64,000 nt of DNA from Aldehydirespirator sp963662645 (GTDB taxonomy: Bacteria > Actinomycetota > Acidimicrobiia > Acidimicrobiales > Aldehydirespiratoraceae), in NCBI GenBank assembly GCA_963662645.2, contig OY759762.1:372001-436000 (forward strand). The letters run 5' to 3'. Below, one piece after another: positions 1 to 7,332 of the stretch (position 1 is the stretch's first letter; each line of letters begins with the position of its first letter). The notes under the pieces were generated by a model. That model made no database searches and was not told where the DNA came from. It saw nothing but the letters and a program-made list of their open reading frames with translations. Both the position numbers and the translations under genes were made by a program.

Positions 1-101
1 TGGGCATGACCGACGATCTCGAGGTAGCCGTGGCCGAGGGCGCGACGATGGTCCGAATCGGCAGGAGCCTCTTCGGCGAACGTCCCCGCCGCAGCGTGTG
101 A
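1..101 (+). CDS. yggS: YggS/PROSC-family PLP homeostasis protein, C-terminal fragment
   Basis: The open frame enters from the left edge and ends at a TGA at 99-101. It encodes the usual C-terminal block of the YggS family, MTDDLEVAVAEGATMVRIG, followed by a G-R-S-L-F-G-x-R ending. Family members bind pyridoxal phosphate without catalysis and buffer the cell's PLP pool. In Gram-positive bacteria and Actinobacteria yggS lies between ftsZ and sepF, which matches the next genes. Only about 32 residues are visible, so the call rests on this short motif plus synteny. Confidence 0.8.
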   Translation, partial: GMTDDLEVAVAEGATMVRIGRSLFGERPRRSV

Positions 102-177
102 ATCGTGCCACAATGACACGCACGACCGGAGATTCGATAGTGAGCGTGACGCGCTAAAGTCTGCTCAAGGAGCGACG

Positions 178-735
178 ATGTCGATGCTGAAGAAGGCGAT
201 GATCTACCTCGGGCTCGGGCCCGACGAGCACTACGAGGGCTACGAAGACCCGATCCGCCCGGCTCAACCCCCGTCCGCGACGCCGGGCCGCTATCCGGCA
301 GGAGTCGACACCGTCGCCGGGCAAGGCGTATCGGTCGCATCGGGCTCAGCCCCGGACAGCGCCGTGCTGGGCCGGACCGTCCGGCCCATCAGCCTCGCGC
401 CGGCCGACGATGGAACACCCATGGACGACCTTGACGCCGAGGGCTCGGTGCGGGTCGTGCATTCGATGCCCTCCAAGACGATGAAGCCGCACGCCGTCTC
501 TCCCGACGCGTTCAACGACGCCCAGGAGATCGGCGACCGGTTCAAGTCGGGCCAGCCCGTGATCGTGAATCTTCAAGCAGTCGACCGGGACCTGAGGCGC
601 CGCCTGGTGGACTTCTCCAGCGGCCTCTGTTACGCAATGGGCGGCAAGATGGACCGCGTCGCCGACCAGGTGTACCTGCTCACCCCGGCCGATGTGGAGG
701 TGTCGCGAGGTACCGCCCGCCGCAAGCGCGCCTGA
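178..735 (+). CDS. sepF: Cell division protein SepF
   Basis: A 185-residue SepF, which anchors FtsZ filaments to the membrane. Residues 1-15 (MSMLKKAMIYLGLGP) form the membrane-binding amphipathic helix. A long disordered linker rich in Pro, Ala and Asp follows, then the conserved core from about residue 100: the VIVNL strand, DLRRRLVDFSSGLCYAMGG and the YLLTP strand. AAGGAG at 167-172 supports the ATG at 178. A TAAAGT box at 155-160 could be the -10 element. yggT follows 16 nt downstream in the standard division-cluster order. Confidence 0.95.
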   Translation: MSMLKKAMIYLGLGPDEHYEGYEDPIRPAQPPSATPGRYPAGVDTVAGQGVSVASGSAPDSAVLGRTVRPISLAPADDGTPMDDLDAEGSVRVVHSMPSKTMKPHAVSPDAFNDAQEIGDRFKSGQPVIVNLQAVDRDLRRRLVDFSSGLCYAMGGKMDRVADQVYLLTPADVEVSRGTARRKRA

Positions 736-751
736 ACACGGCCTCAAGAAA

Positions 752-1006
752 GTGCCCGGGATCCTCTGCCTTCTGCTGACGCTGTACCTGTTCGCGATCT
801 TCGGTCGCGTGCTCTTGAGCTGGTTCCCGCTCAACCCCAACGGCGCGATGGCAACCGTGGCCGGGCTCCTCTACACGGTGACCGATCCGGTCATGAGGCC
901 GGTGCGGCGCATGCTGCCCGCGGCACGGTTCGGCGGCATGGCCCTCGACTTCTCGCCGGTCGTCGTGATCTTCGGCATCGTCATCATCCAGAGAATCATC
1001 TGCTAG
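752..1006 (+). CDS. yggT: YggT family integral membrane protein
   Basis: An 84-residue protein with two hydrophobic segments (residues about 3-22 and 66-84) around a short loop with R-V-L-L-S-W-F-P and T-D-P-V-M-R-P-V-R-R, the YggT signature. The family has a poorly defined role in membrane organisation and division and is nearly always next to sepF. The start is placed at GTG 752, because upstream residues in the same frame overlap sepF and do not look like the family. A longer start at 692 is possible but unlikely. Confidence 0.85.
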   Translation: MPGILCLLLTLYLFAIFGRVLLSWFPLNPNGAMATVAGLLYTVTDPVMRPVRRMLPAARFGGMALDFSPVVVIFGIVIIQRIIC

Positions 1007-1044
1007 CCACTGTCCGGACGGCTGGTCGCGCCGCCGACCCGCTC

Positions 1045-1106
1045 GGCCTCTTGGAGCCGTCAGCGATTCCGGCTCCTGTTCGCTGCGCTCACAGGCCGCT
1101 CGGGCC
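1045..1106 (+). repeat. Dispersed promoter-type repeat, copy upstream of divIVA
   Basis: The short motif GCTCGGCCTCTTGG is followed by the core GCTCCTGTTCGCTGCGCTCA ending in GCTCGGGCC at 1106. The motif and core are in the reverse order compared with the copies at bpa or hisD. It fills most of the gap between yggT and divIVA. A CATCAT box lies 7 nt before the divIVA ATG. Confidence 0.7.
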
Positions 1107-1151
1107 CTGGCATCCACCAACTGAGACGGTGTCCGTGGCATCATCGCCCGC

Positions 1152-2597
1152 ATGAACCCACTCAGCGACCTCGTGTCCGAGGTCAAGTTTCGCGAGCGGA
1201 TGCGCGGCTACGACTATGAGGAAGTGGACAGCTACGTCAAGAAGGTGAGCCGCGCGGCAGCTCGAGCCAACGATCGGATCGCCGAGCTCGAGCATCGCTT
1301 GGCCGAACTCGGGTCCCAGACCGGCGCTGACGACGGGGGCACGGAGATCCGCGAGACGCTGCTGCGCACGCTCGTACTGGCGCAGCGGACTGCCGATTCG
1401 GCCGTGTCGGAAGCGCGGTCCGAGGCAGAATCGATAACCGACTCGGCCAAGGAGCGGGCATCCAAGACCGTCTCCGAAGCCGAGACGGCAGCCAACGAGC
1501 GCCTGCGCTCGGCTGAAGAGCGCGCCGCCCGGATGCTGGCCGAGTCCGAGGAGAACGGCCAGCTCATCATCGACGAGGCGAAGCGAACGGCCGCGGCCGA
1601 GCTGGCCTCCGAGCGGGAGCGGGCGCAGGCGGAGCTGCGGGATCTCGAGACGTCCAAAAGCAAGCTGGAGAGGGTCGTAGCCGAGATCCAGGCCAGGCTG
1701 GACGACGAGCGGGACATGCTCCGCAGCCTCGCAGTCTCGTTCCAGTCCTTCGTCGAGAAGTTCGAGCCGGTCGCCGGCATCGAGGAATCCGCGGGCGAGC
1801 CCGAGTCCGAGGAGAGCGCGGTCGCGCCGGACGCCGACGGCCGCGACCCGGCCGCCGATGAGGTGAGCGCCGGCGGCGACGGGGCCGAGGCGCTCGAAGC
1901 CTCGGAGGCAGTCGCGGAGGGGGAGGAGGCTACACCGAGTGCTGCCGACGACACCCAGGGCGATCAAGCCGTCGAGGCCGATCCCGAACCGGCCGAAGGG
2001 CCCGATCCCGAGTTCCTGCCGGCCCCGGACGGCACTGCGACCGCGCCTGAGGTCTCTCTTGAAGAGGCTCTGCCGACCGACGCCGTGGATGCCGACACTG
2101 TGCCCGGCCTGCCTGTGGTCGGGTGGGACGAGGAGATCCGGCCGGTTCCATCGGAGGACATCGACGCCGGGGAGCCCGAGCCGGCCGCGTCGGATGTGGT
2201 TCGGTTGGAGCCTCCGGCGGGCGGCAACGGTTCGGCAGGTCGGGCACCGGACGACTCCCCCCGCGTCGACGAGGTCGCTTCCGCGGGACCGGCGACCATG
2301 CCCTTCGGGGTTGACAGCCCGGAGCTGTTCGACATGGACGCTGAGGAGGACGACGAGTTCATCGAGCAGCTCCGGCAGGTGGTCAGCAGCGATGCGCCGC
2401 TGCCCGACGGGGAAGCGGCCATGGCCGCCTTCTTCGACCACGACGACGGGGCCGGGCCCGAGCGGCCCGCGAGCGCCGCGAGCAGGAGCGGGAACCTTGG
2501 GCCCGAGCGGCCCGTGAGCACCGCGAACAAGAGCGGGAGTGCTCGCGCCCGCAGTGGGGCATCCAACCGCGGCGGTAGGCTCGGCCCTCGAGCTTGA
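1152..2597 (+). CDS. divIVA: DivIVA/Wag31 family polar growth protein with long acidic tail
   Basis: A 481-residue protein. Residues 1-40 hold the membrane-targeting DivIVA domain (F-R-E-R-M-R-G-Y-D-Y-E-E-V-D-S-Y-V). A coiled coil with regular Ala/Glu/Arg heptads runs from about 40 to 215. The rest is an acidic, low-complexity, probably disordered tail. In Actinobacteria DivIVA marks the pole and directs wall growth. Mycobacterial Wag31 is about 260 residues, so this one is much longer. Residues about 434-463 are encoded by two in-frame copies of the dispersed repeat, giving two G-P-E-R-P-[AV]-S blocks. The start ATG 1152 gives the family N-terminus directly. Confidence 0.9.
   Translation: MNPLSDLVSEVKFRERMRGYDYEEVDSYVKKVSRAAARANDRIAELEHRLAELGSQTGADDGGTEIRETLLRTLVLAQRTADSAVSEARSEAESITDSAKERASKTVSEAETAANERLRSAEERAARMLAESEENGQLIIDEAKRTAAAELASERERAQAELRDLETSKSKLERVVAEIQARLDDERDMLRSLAVSFQSFVEKFEPVAGIEESAGEPESEESAVAPDADGRDPAADEVSAGGDGAEALEASEAVAEGEEATPSAADDTQGDQAVEADPEPAEGPDPEFLPAPDGTATAPEVSLEEALPTDAVDADTVPGLPVVGWDEEIRPVPSEDIDAGEPEPAASDVVRLEPPAGGNGSAGRAPDDSPRVDEVASAGPATMPFGVDSPELFDMDAEEDDEFIEQLRQVVSSDAPLPDGEAAMAAFFDHDDGAGPERPASAASRSGNLGPERPVSTANKSGSARARSGASNRGGRLGPRA
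2455..2538 (-). repeat. Two copies of the dispersed repeat inside the divIVA coding sequence
   Basis: Two copies of the core, 2455-2493 and 2500-2538, lie 45 nt apart in reverse orientation relative to the gene. Because 45 is a multiple of three they keep the divIVA frame and add G-P-E-R-P-A-S-A-A-S-R-S-G-N-L and G-P-E-R-P-V-S-T-A-N-K-S-G to the C-terminus. Confidence 0.85.
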
Positions 2598-2670
2598 CCA
2601 CCCCGAGCCGTCTGAACCACCGCCGCGACCGAGGGTCGTCCTCGGACGGCAGGACCGGAGATTGAGAGAC

Positions 2671-3171
2671 ATGGCCAAGGCCAGGAGCACGCAATCCGCC
2701 CCATCCGGGTCCAAGAAGTCGGCCGGCGCGAAGTCGTCGTCCACTGCGTCGCGCCCAACGAAGGCCAAGACGGGAGCCGCCACCGCGGCCAACCCCCGCT
2801 TCGGCCCGCAGTTCCTCGAAGAGATGCGCGGGAAGCTGCTGAAGGAAAGAGCCAAGTACCTCCACTCGGCCGAGGAGTACCAGGCTGAGGCAGAGTCGTT
2901 GCTGGCCACGCGCGAGCCGGGCGACGTTCAGTTCGACGAGGAGGGAGGCGAGGGCGCCACCGTCGCGGTCGAGCGAGAGCGCGACCTCGCCCTGTCCAGC
3001 CAGGCGCGGCACACGGTCAGCCAGATAGACGCCGCGTTGGAGCGCATCGACAACGGCACATACGGCTTCTGCGTAACGTCGGGTGCGCCGATACCCAAAG
3101 CCCGCCTCCGGGCCATCCCCTGGGCTGCCGAGCGCGTCGAGGTGAAGGCGGGCGGCCTCGGTCGCCGGTAG
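2671..3171 (+). CDS. TraR/DksA-like protein lacking most zinc cysteines
   Basis: A 166-residue protein with a Lys/Ala/Ser-rich N-terminal tail (about 1-45), a helical hairpin (about 50-115) and a C-terminal TraR/DksA zinc-finger fold ending in I-P-K-A-R-L-R-A-I-P-W-A. The family binds the RNA polymerase secondary channel. The C4 motif should read C-x2-C then C-x2-C, but here only the first Cys (Y-G-F-C-V-T-S-G) is kept and the distal pair is gone. Metal binding is therefore unlikely. TraR-like genes commonly sit beside divIVA and lspA in Actinobacteria. ATG 2671 is preferred over the upstream in-frame ORF, which overlaps the divIVA tail and lacks similarity. Confidence 0.85.
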   Translation: MAKARSTQSAPSGSKKSAGAKSSSTASRPTKAKTGAATAANPRFGPQFLEEMRGKLLKERAKYLHSAEEYQAEAESLLATREPGDVQFDEEGGEGATVAVERERDLALSSQARHTVSQIDAALERIDNGTYGFCVTSGAPIPKARLRAIPWAAERVEVKAGGLGRR

Positions 3172-3194
3172 CGCCCGGCCCCATGACCGCCCCG

Positions 3195-3295
3195 GCAGAG
3201 GCCGAGCGGACAGGCCACAGATGACAGGGGTCTCGCCGATCGCTGAGCGGGGCCGTGGCCCGAGCGGCCCGTGAGCGGAGCGAACAAGAGCGGGA
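3195..3295 (-). repeat. Dispersed repeat between traR-like gene and lspA
   Basis: Contains the short motif GAGGCCGAGCGGACAGG at about 3198 and the core from 3257 to 3295, both in reverse orientation. It points toward the minus strand, where no gene starts, and it overlaps the lspA start codon. Confidence 0.8.
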
Positions 3296-3774
3296 AGCAC
3301 GCCGCCGGGCTCGCCCATCGCCATGCTCTAAGGGCCGTGGTCGCCGCCGCGTCGGTGGTCGGAGCCGATCAACTCACGAAGTGGTGGGCATTGGAGGCCC
3401 TCGACGGCGGCCGCGTCATCGACCTGGTGTGGACACTGCGTCTGCGCCTCGTCTTCAACACCGGAGCGGCCTTCAACAGCTTCCAGGGACTCGGGCCGCT
3501 GCTGGGGGTCGCCGCGGTGGCGGTCGCCGCGTTCCTGCTTCTCAACCGGCGGCTGGCCTCCGACCGGTGGTCGGCCGTCGCGGCCGGGTGCGTCGCCGGG
3601 GGAGCGCTCGGCAACCTGATCGATCGCCTCTTCCGATCCAGCGACGGTTTCCTTCGGGGTGCGGTAATCGACTTCATAGACGTCCAGTGGTGGCCGGTGT
3701 GGAACGTGGCCGACATGGGGGTCGTGCTGGGGGGCGCGGCCCTGGTGTGGCACGCCTACCGTCGAGGGAGATGA
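3271..3774 (+). CDS. lspA: Lipoprotein signal peptidase (signal peptidase II)
   Basis: A 167-residue membrane aspartyl protease that removes signal peptides from prolipoproteins such as the one at 37970. Family blocks appear in order: D-Q-L-T-K, N-T-G-A-A-F, G-G-A-L-G-N-L-I-D-R, then the catalytic aspartates in V-I-D-F-I-D-V and W-N-V-A-D-M-G. Four hydrophobic segments are evident. The GTG at 3271 lies inside a copy of the dispersed repeat, so residues 1-8 (MSGANKSG) derive from it. GTG 3337 (Val23) is a plausible shorter start just before the first membrane helix. The stop overlaps the rluD ATG (ATGA). Confidence 0.93.
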   Translation: MSGANKSGKHAAGLAHRHALRAVVAAASVVGADQLTKWWALEALDGGRVIDLVWTLRLRLVFNTGAAFNSFQGLGPLLGVAAVAVAAFLLLNRRLASDRWSAVAAGCVAGGALGNLIDRLFRSSDGFLRGAVIDFIDVQWWPVWNVADMGVVLGGAALVWHAYRRGR

Positions 3775-4709
3775 CTCCAGAAGGCGAGGTCGTCGGGGCA
3801 GCCCTCGACGGCCTGCGGCTCGACCGGGCCGTCGCCCTGGTTGCCGACGTGAGCCGCTCGGCGGCGGCCAGGCTCGTGGCGGAGGGCGGCGTGCGCCTGG
3901 ACGGTGTTGTGATCACATCGGGTGCCCGGCGGGTCGCCGCGGGCGAGTCACTGTCAATCGACATCGAGTCTCGGGATGATCCGGCACCGGCAGCCGATAT
4001 CGATGTGGCCTTCACGACGGTCTTCGAGGATCAGGACGTGATCGTGGTGGACAAGCCCGCCGGCCTGGTGGTGCATCCCGGCGCGGGACACGACCGAGCC
4101 ACCCTCGTCAACGGCCTGCTGGCCCGCTATCCGGAGATCACGGGAGTGGGCGACCCCTGCCGGCCCGGCATCGTTCACCGGCTCGACCGGGGCACATCGG
4201 GGCTGCTGGTGGTAGCCCGCACCGAGCGAGCCCACCGGTCGTTGGTCGAGCAGATGCGATCCCACGAACCCGAGCGGCTCTACAGCACGCTTGTGTGGGG
4301 CCATCCCGAAGCCTCCTCAGGGGTTGTCGATGCTCCCGTGGGCCGGTCGAGCCGGAACCCGTTGCGGATGACCGTGACCGACCGGGGCCGCGCCGCCCGC
4401 ACCCACTACGTAGTGGAGCGGCGCTTCGCCGAGCCCGCGCCGGTCGCCCTCCTCGCCTGCCGGCTGGAGACCGGACGGACTCACCAGATCAGAGTCCACC
4501 TCCGGGCCATCGGCCACGCCGTGGTCGGCGACCCGACCTACGGCGCCGGGCCCGCCCGAGCAGGGCGCGGCGGCGATGCCCTCGCGCTGACGCGTCCGTT
4601 CCTGCACGCCCGCACCCTGTCGTTCAGCCACCCTGTGAGCGGCGAGAAGGTGAGAGCTGAGTCGCCTCTTCCTCCCGAGCTGGCTGCGGTGCTGGCGTCC
4701 TGCCGATAG
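3771..4709 (+). CDS. rluD: RluD-family pseudouridine synthase
   Basis: A 312-residue enzyme converting uridine to pseudouridine in rRNA. An N-terminal S4 RNA-binding domain (about 1-75, L-R-L-D-R-A-V-A) precedes the catalytic domain, which begins at V-V-D-K-P-A-G-L-V-V-H-P-G. The catalytic aspartate is D139 in H-R-L-D-R-G-T-S-G-L. The closing motif R-T-H-Q-I-R-V-H is present. ATG 3771 overlaps the lspA stop, so the two are translationally coupled, an order also found in mycobacteria. Confidence 0.93.
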   Translation: MTPEGEVVGAALDGLRLDRAVALVADVSRSAAARLVAEGGVRLDGVVITSGARRVAAGESLSIDIESRDDPAPAADIDVAFTTVFEDQDVIVVDKPAGLVVHPGAGHDRATLVNGLLARYPEITGVGDPCRPGIVHRLDRGTSGLLVVARTERAHRSLVEQMRSHEPERLYSTLVWGHPEASSGVVDAPVGRSSRNPLRMTVTDRGRAARTHYVVERRFAEPAPVALLACRLETGRTHQIRVHLRAIGHAVVGDPTYGAGPARAGRGGDALALTRPFLHARTLSFSHPVSGEKVRAESPLPPELAAVLASCR

Positions 4710-4725
4710 ACAGCGCCGAGGGCTG

Positions 4726-5175
4726 CTAGGACGGATCCTCGTCGACCGGCCAGGGCGCCTCACCCTGGGCCATGGCGGTGATCTGGGCCAGGCTGAAGGA
4801 GTCGAGGAACCGGCGCATGTGGGAGCCCGAGGCCGACCAGATCGCCAGCAGCACGCACTGCCCCTCGTGATCGCAGGCGCCGTCAGTGTGGGGCTCTCCG
4901 AAGTCGCCCGCGGCGATCGGGCCGTCCACGGCCCGCACGATCTCAGACAGCTTGATGTCGGAGGGGTCCCTTGCCAGCACGTACCCGCCGCCCACGCCTC
5001 GCTTGGAGCGCACCAGTCCGGCACCCTTGAGGGCCAGCAGGATCTGCTCCAAGTACGGCTGGGGCAGCGCGGTGCGCTCTGCTATCTCCCGCACCGAGGT
5101 CGGAGCGTTCTCGCTGTGCAACGCCAGGGACAGCAGGGCCCGGGACGCGTAGTCCCCGCGTGTCGACACCCTCAC
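4726..5175 (-). CDS. Rrf2 family transcriptional regulator
   Basis: A 149-residue Rrf2 protein with the N-terminal winged helix (V-R-V-S-T-R-G-D-Y-A-S-R-A-L-L, then I-A-E-R-T-A-L-P-Q-P-Y-L-E-Q-I-L) and wing G-V-G-G-G-Y. Rrf2 members sense iron-sulfur clusters, NO, redox or cysteine supply. Two cysteines in C-D-H-E-G-Q-C have the C-x5-C spacing of IscR, but the third ligand is missing, so cluster binding is uncertain. GTG 5175 gives the typical start; GTG 5169 is the alternative. A second copy of the start region lies 74 bp upstream. Confidence 0.85.
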   Translation of the reverse strand: MRVSTRGDYASRALLSLALHSENAPTSVREIAERTALPQPYLEQILLALKGAGLVRSKRGVGGGYVLARDPSDIKLSEIVRAVDGPIAAGDFGEPHTDGACDHEGQCVLLAIWSASGSHMRRFLDSFSLAQITAMAQGEAPWPVDEDPS

Positions 5176-5249
5176 GGCCGCGAACCCTCCACAACGACCG
5201 AGACCGCAACCTCCACAGGCCCGCAGTCCCCGCGTGTCGACACGCTCAT
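5172..5249 (-). other. Bridging mini-ORF: duplicated rrf2 start
   Basis: A 25-codon ORF beginning MSVSTRGD, a copy of the VRVSTRGD start of the Rrf2 gene. Its TGA overlaps the real GTG start (GTGA). The two starts are 74 bp apart, so the copy is out of frame with the gene. Each copy contains the perfect 10-bp palindrome GTGTCGACAC (5160-5169 and 5234-5243), which could also be an operator. Expression is unproven. Confidence 0.45.
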
Positions 5250-5267
5250 GGTGGCATCCTAGATGCC

Positions 5268-6392
5268 GTGGCCCGCCCGGAACCCATCCCCGCGCGCCGA
5301 GAGCCGGTCCTGCCGGCATACGGCGGCGGATGCGTGGCCGACATCGTGCCCGCCATCTTGGAGCCCGGCCGCGACCAGCCACCGGGACCGCTGCCGGCCG
5401 AGGTCCTCGAGGCTCGCGCCGTTGTCGTGCTGATCCTGGACGGGCTGGGCGCCGAGCAGCTCGAGACGCGGCGGCGGGTGGCCCCCACGCTGCATGGGAT
5501 GCGGGTCGCCACCGTCACGACGGTGGCCCCGAGCACTACCGCGTCTGCCCTCACCTCCATCGCCACCGGCGTCGGGGTGGGCGAGCACGGGATAGTGGGT
5601 TACCGCATCCGGACCTACGACGGAAACCTCAACGTCCTCAGGTGGAGAACTCCCCAGGGCGATGCCGTGGACCGCCACCTTCCCGAACAGTTCCAGCCCG
5701 TCGCCGCCTTCGGGGGCCAGCGCCCGCCCGCGCTGCAGCACGACAAGTACCGCAAGTCCGGCTTCAGCCGCGCCTATCTGCGCGACGCCCGCCGGTTCGG
5801 GTACAAGATGCTGTCGAGCCTCGTCGTCCAGGCGCGGCGGCTGGTGGCCGCGGGGGAGTCCTTCGTCTACGCCTACTACGAGGGTCTCGACATAGTGGCC
5901 CACGAGCACGCCTTCGGCGAGCACTACGAGGCCGAGCTGCGGGCCTGCGACCGGCTGGTGGCCGACCTGCTCGAGGCCCTGCCTCGAGGAGCGGCCGTGG
6001 TGGCCACATCCGACCACGGTCTGGTCGACTGCTCGGACGGTCTCGTCAAGATCGACCGCTCGGTGCTGGAGTGCTCGCAGACCGAGTCGGGCGAGGCCCG
6101 GTTCCGCTGGCTGCACGCCCGCCCCGGCCGAGCCCGCGACCTGTACGAGGCCGCCGTCGGCGCCCACGGCTCGCAGGCCTGGGTCCATACCGCCGAGGAG
6201 ATCATCGACGGCGGATGGCTCGGCCCGAGGGTGACCGACATGGCCCGGTCCCGGCTGGGGGACGTGGCCCTGGTGGCCCGGGACGCCTGGGCGTTCAGCC
6301 ATCCCGACGACGGCGCGCCCAGGATCATCGGCCGCCACGGCTCCCTGACCTCCGCGGAGATGCTCGTGCCGCTCCTCGTACACGTCTCGTAG
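5268..6392 (+). CDS. Alkaline-phosphatase-superfamily phosphodiesterase/nucleotide pyrophosphatase
   Basis: A 374-residue protein of the type I phosphodiesterase/nucleotide pyrophosphatase family, predicted to hydrolyse phosphodiesters using two metals. The first metal-binding Asp lies in V-V-V-L-I-L-D-G-L-G. The Thr nucleophile is in T-V-A-P-S-T-T-A-S-A-L. Further ligands are in Y-E-G-L-D-I-V-A-H-E-H and V-V-A-T-S-D-H-G. No signal peptide is seen, so it is probably cytoplasmic. Substrate unknown. GTG 5268 is chosen because the upstream extension overlaps the divergent Rrf2 gene; a CATCCT box lies 7 nt before it. Confidence 0.8.
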   Translation: MARPEPIPARREPVLPAYGGGCVADIVPAILEPGRDQPPGPLPAEVLEARAVVVLILDGLGAEQLETRRRVAPTLHGMRVATVTTVAPSTTASALTSIATGVGVGEHGIVGYRIRTYDGNLNVLRWRTPQGDAVDRHLPEQFQPVAAFGGQRPPALQHDKYRKSGFSRAYLRDARRFGYKMLSSLVVQARRLVAAGESFVYAYYEGLDIVAHEHAFGEHYEAELRACDRLVADLLEALPRGAAVVATSDHGLVDCSDGLVKIDRSVLECSQTESGEARFRWLHARPGRARDLYEAAVGAHGSQAWVHTAEEIIDGGWLGPRVTDMARSRLGDVALVARDAWAFSHPDDGAPRIIGRHGSLTSAEMLVPLLVHVS

Positions 6393-6394
6393 GT

Positions 6395-6495
6395 TCCCGC
6401 TCTTGTTCGCTGCGCTCACGGGCCGCTCGGGCCCAGGGGCCTCGCTGATCAGCTCGCCGAACCCGAGTGAGACTGCCGTCTGTCCGCTCGGCCTC
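6395..6495 (+). repeat. Dispersed promoter-type repeat upstream of bpa
   Basis: The core at 6395-6433 (begins TCCCGCTCTTGTTCGCTGCG) is followed by a 47-nt variable segment and the short motif CCGCTCGGCCTC. The motif runs directly into the -10 box of bpa. Confidence 0.85.
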
Positions 6496-6501
6496 TAGGG
6501 T
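6496..6501 (+). promoter_or_regulatory. -10 box of bpa (leaderless)
   Basis: TAGGGT, 6 nt before the ATG at 6508, with no ribosome binding site between. The spacing predicts transcription starting at the start codon. Confidence 0.6.
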
Positions 6502-6507
6502 TGCCTC

Positions 6508-7032
6508 ATGGACGCCGACGAGAGCGGCCGCGGGCCCGGGCCGCGGGAGGTGCTGGCGGCGGAGGTCGTAGGAGTCGCGCACAGCGATGCCGGCGACGAG
6601 ATCAATGAGACGATCGACCACCCGGCCAAGGTCATGCGCATCGGCACCATGCTCAAGCAGCTGCTGGCCGAGGTCAGATCCACCGATCTGGACGAGGCCA
6701 GCAGGCAGCGGCTGCGGGAGATCTACGAGACGTCGGTGGGGGAGGTCGGCTCGGCCCTGTCGCCGGACCTGCGCGAGGAGCTGGCGAGGCTCGCCTCGCC
6801 CTTCGACCAGGCCGAGACCCCGTCCGCGACGGAGCTCCAGATCGCCAAAGCCCAGCTGGTGGGGTGGCTCGAGGGCCTCATCCAGGGCATGAAGGCAATG
6901 CTGCTCGCCCAGCAGATGACCGCCCACCAGCAACTCCAGTCGATGCGGGGCGAGCTGCCGCCGGGCACCGACCCATACCAGAGACCCCAGCCCGAAGGCG
7001 ACACAGAAAGCCGCCACGGCACATACCTCTGA
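6508..7032 (+). CDS. bpa: Bacterial proteasome activator Bpa
   Basis: A 174-residue protein of the Bpa (DUF2587) family, which forms a ring that opens the 20S proteasome gate without ATP. The helical core runs from P-A-K-V-M-R-I-G-T-M-L-K-Q-L-L-A-E-V to G-W-L-E-G-L-I-Q-G-M-K-A-M-L-L-A-Q-Q-M. The protein ends H-G-T-Y-L, close to the G-Q-Y-L tail of the mycobacterial protein, where the penultimate Tyr docks into the proteasome alpha ring. Its presence implies a proteasome elsewhere in this genome. A TAGGGT box 6 nt upstream suggests leaderless expression. Confidence 0.9.
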   Translation: MDADESGRGPGPREVLAAEVVGVAHSDAGDEINETIDHPAKVMRIGTMLKQLLAEVRSTDLDEASRQRLREIYETSVGEVGSALSPDLREELARLASPFDQAETPSATELQIAKAQLVGWLEGLIQGMKAMLLAQQMTAHQQLQSMRGELPPGTDPYQRPQPEGDTESRHGTYL

Positions 7033-7118
7033 TCGTTCAACAAAGGAGCCCTGGGCGCACGGCGAGGCCGGGGCGCGGGACGGGAGCAAGCAATGGCGGC
7101 GCCCCGCGCAACAGCAAG

Positions 7119-7205
7119 GCCGGGGGGTGGCGACGGGTCCGTGCGACCGACAATGGGGCGCAGCCCCGTCGGTCGCACGGAGCCCGGCGACAGGACCCGC
7201 CGGCC
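7119..7205. repeat. Large hairpin element upstream of dnaE
   Basis: A 13-bp perfect inverted repeat (CCGTGCGACCGAC at 7139-7151, complement at 7168-7180) encloses a second stem, GGGGC/GCCCC (7155-7159 and 7163-7167), with a 3-nt loop. Outer sequences GGCCGGGGGGTGGCGACGGG and GGACCCGCCGGCC can pair partly. A shortened relative lies at 27891-27930. No T-run follows, so a simple intrinsic terminator is unlikely. The rest of 7033-7332 shows no gene. Confidence 0.75.
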
Positions 7206-7332
7206 GGGCATACAGAGCATTTGCGGCATTTGCGCGAGCAGTTCAAGAGCCGACTATGGTGCGAATAACAGCTGTGTGATTCCGTCCACAGCTCCCTCAA
7301 CACCCGTCCACAGTGTCCACAGGGGAGGCGCG

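Noticed and set aside
4726..5175. IscR-type iron-sulfur sensor
   Set aside because: Only two of the three cluster cysteines are present, so only the general Rrf2 assignment is made.
7139..7180. Intrinsic terminator for bpa
   Set aside because: The stem is strong but no T-run follows on either strand, and the flanks recur elsewhere as a repeat, so I list it as a repeat element.
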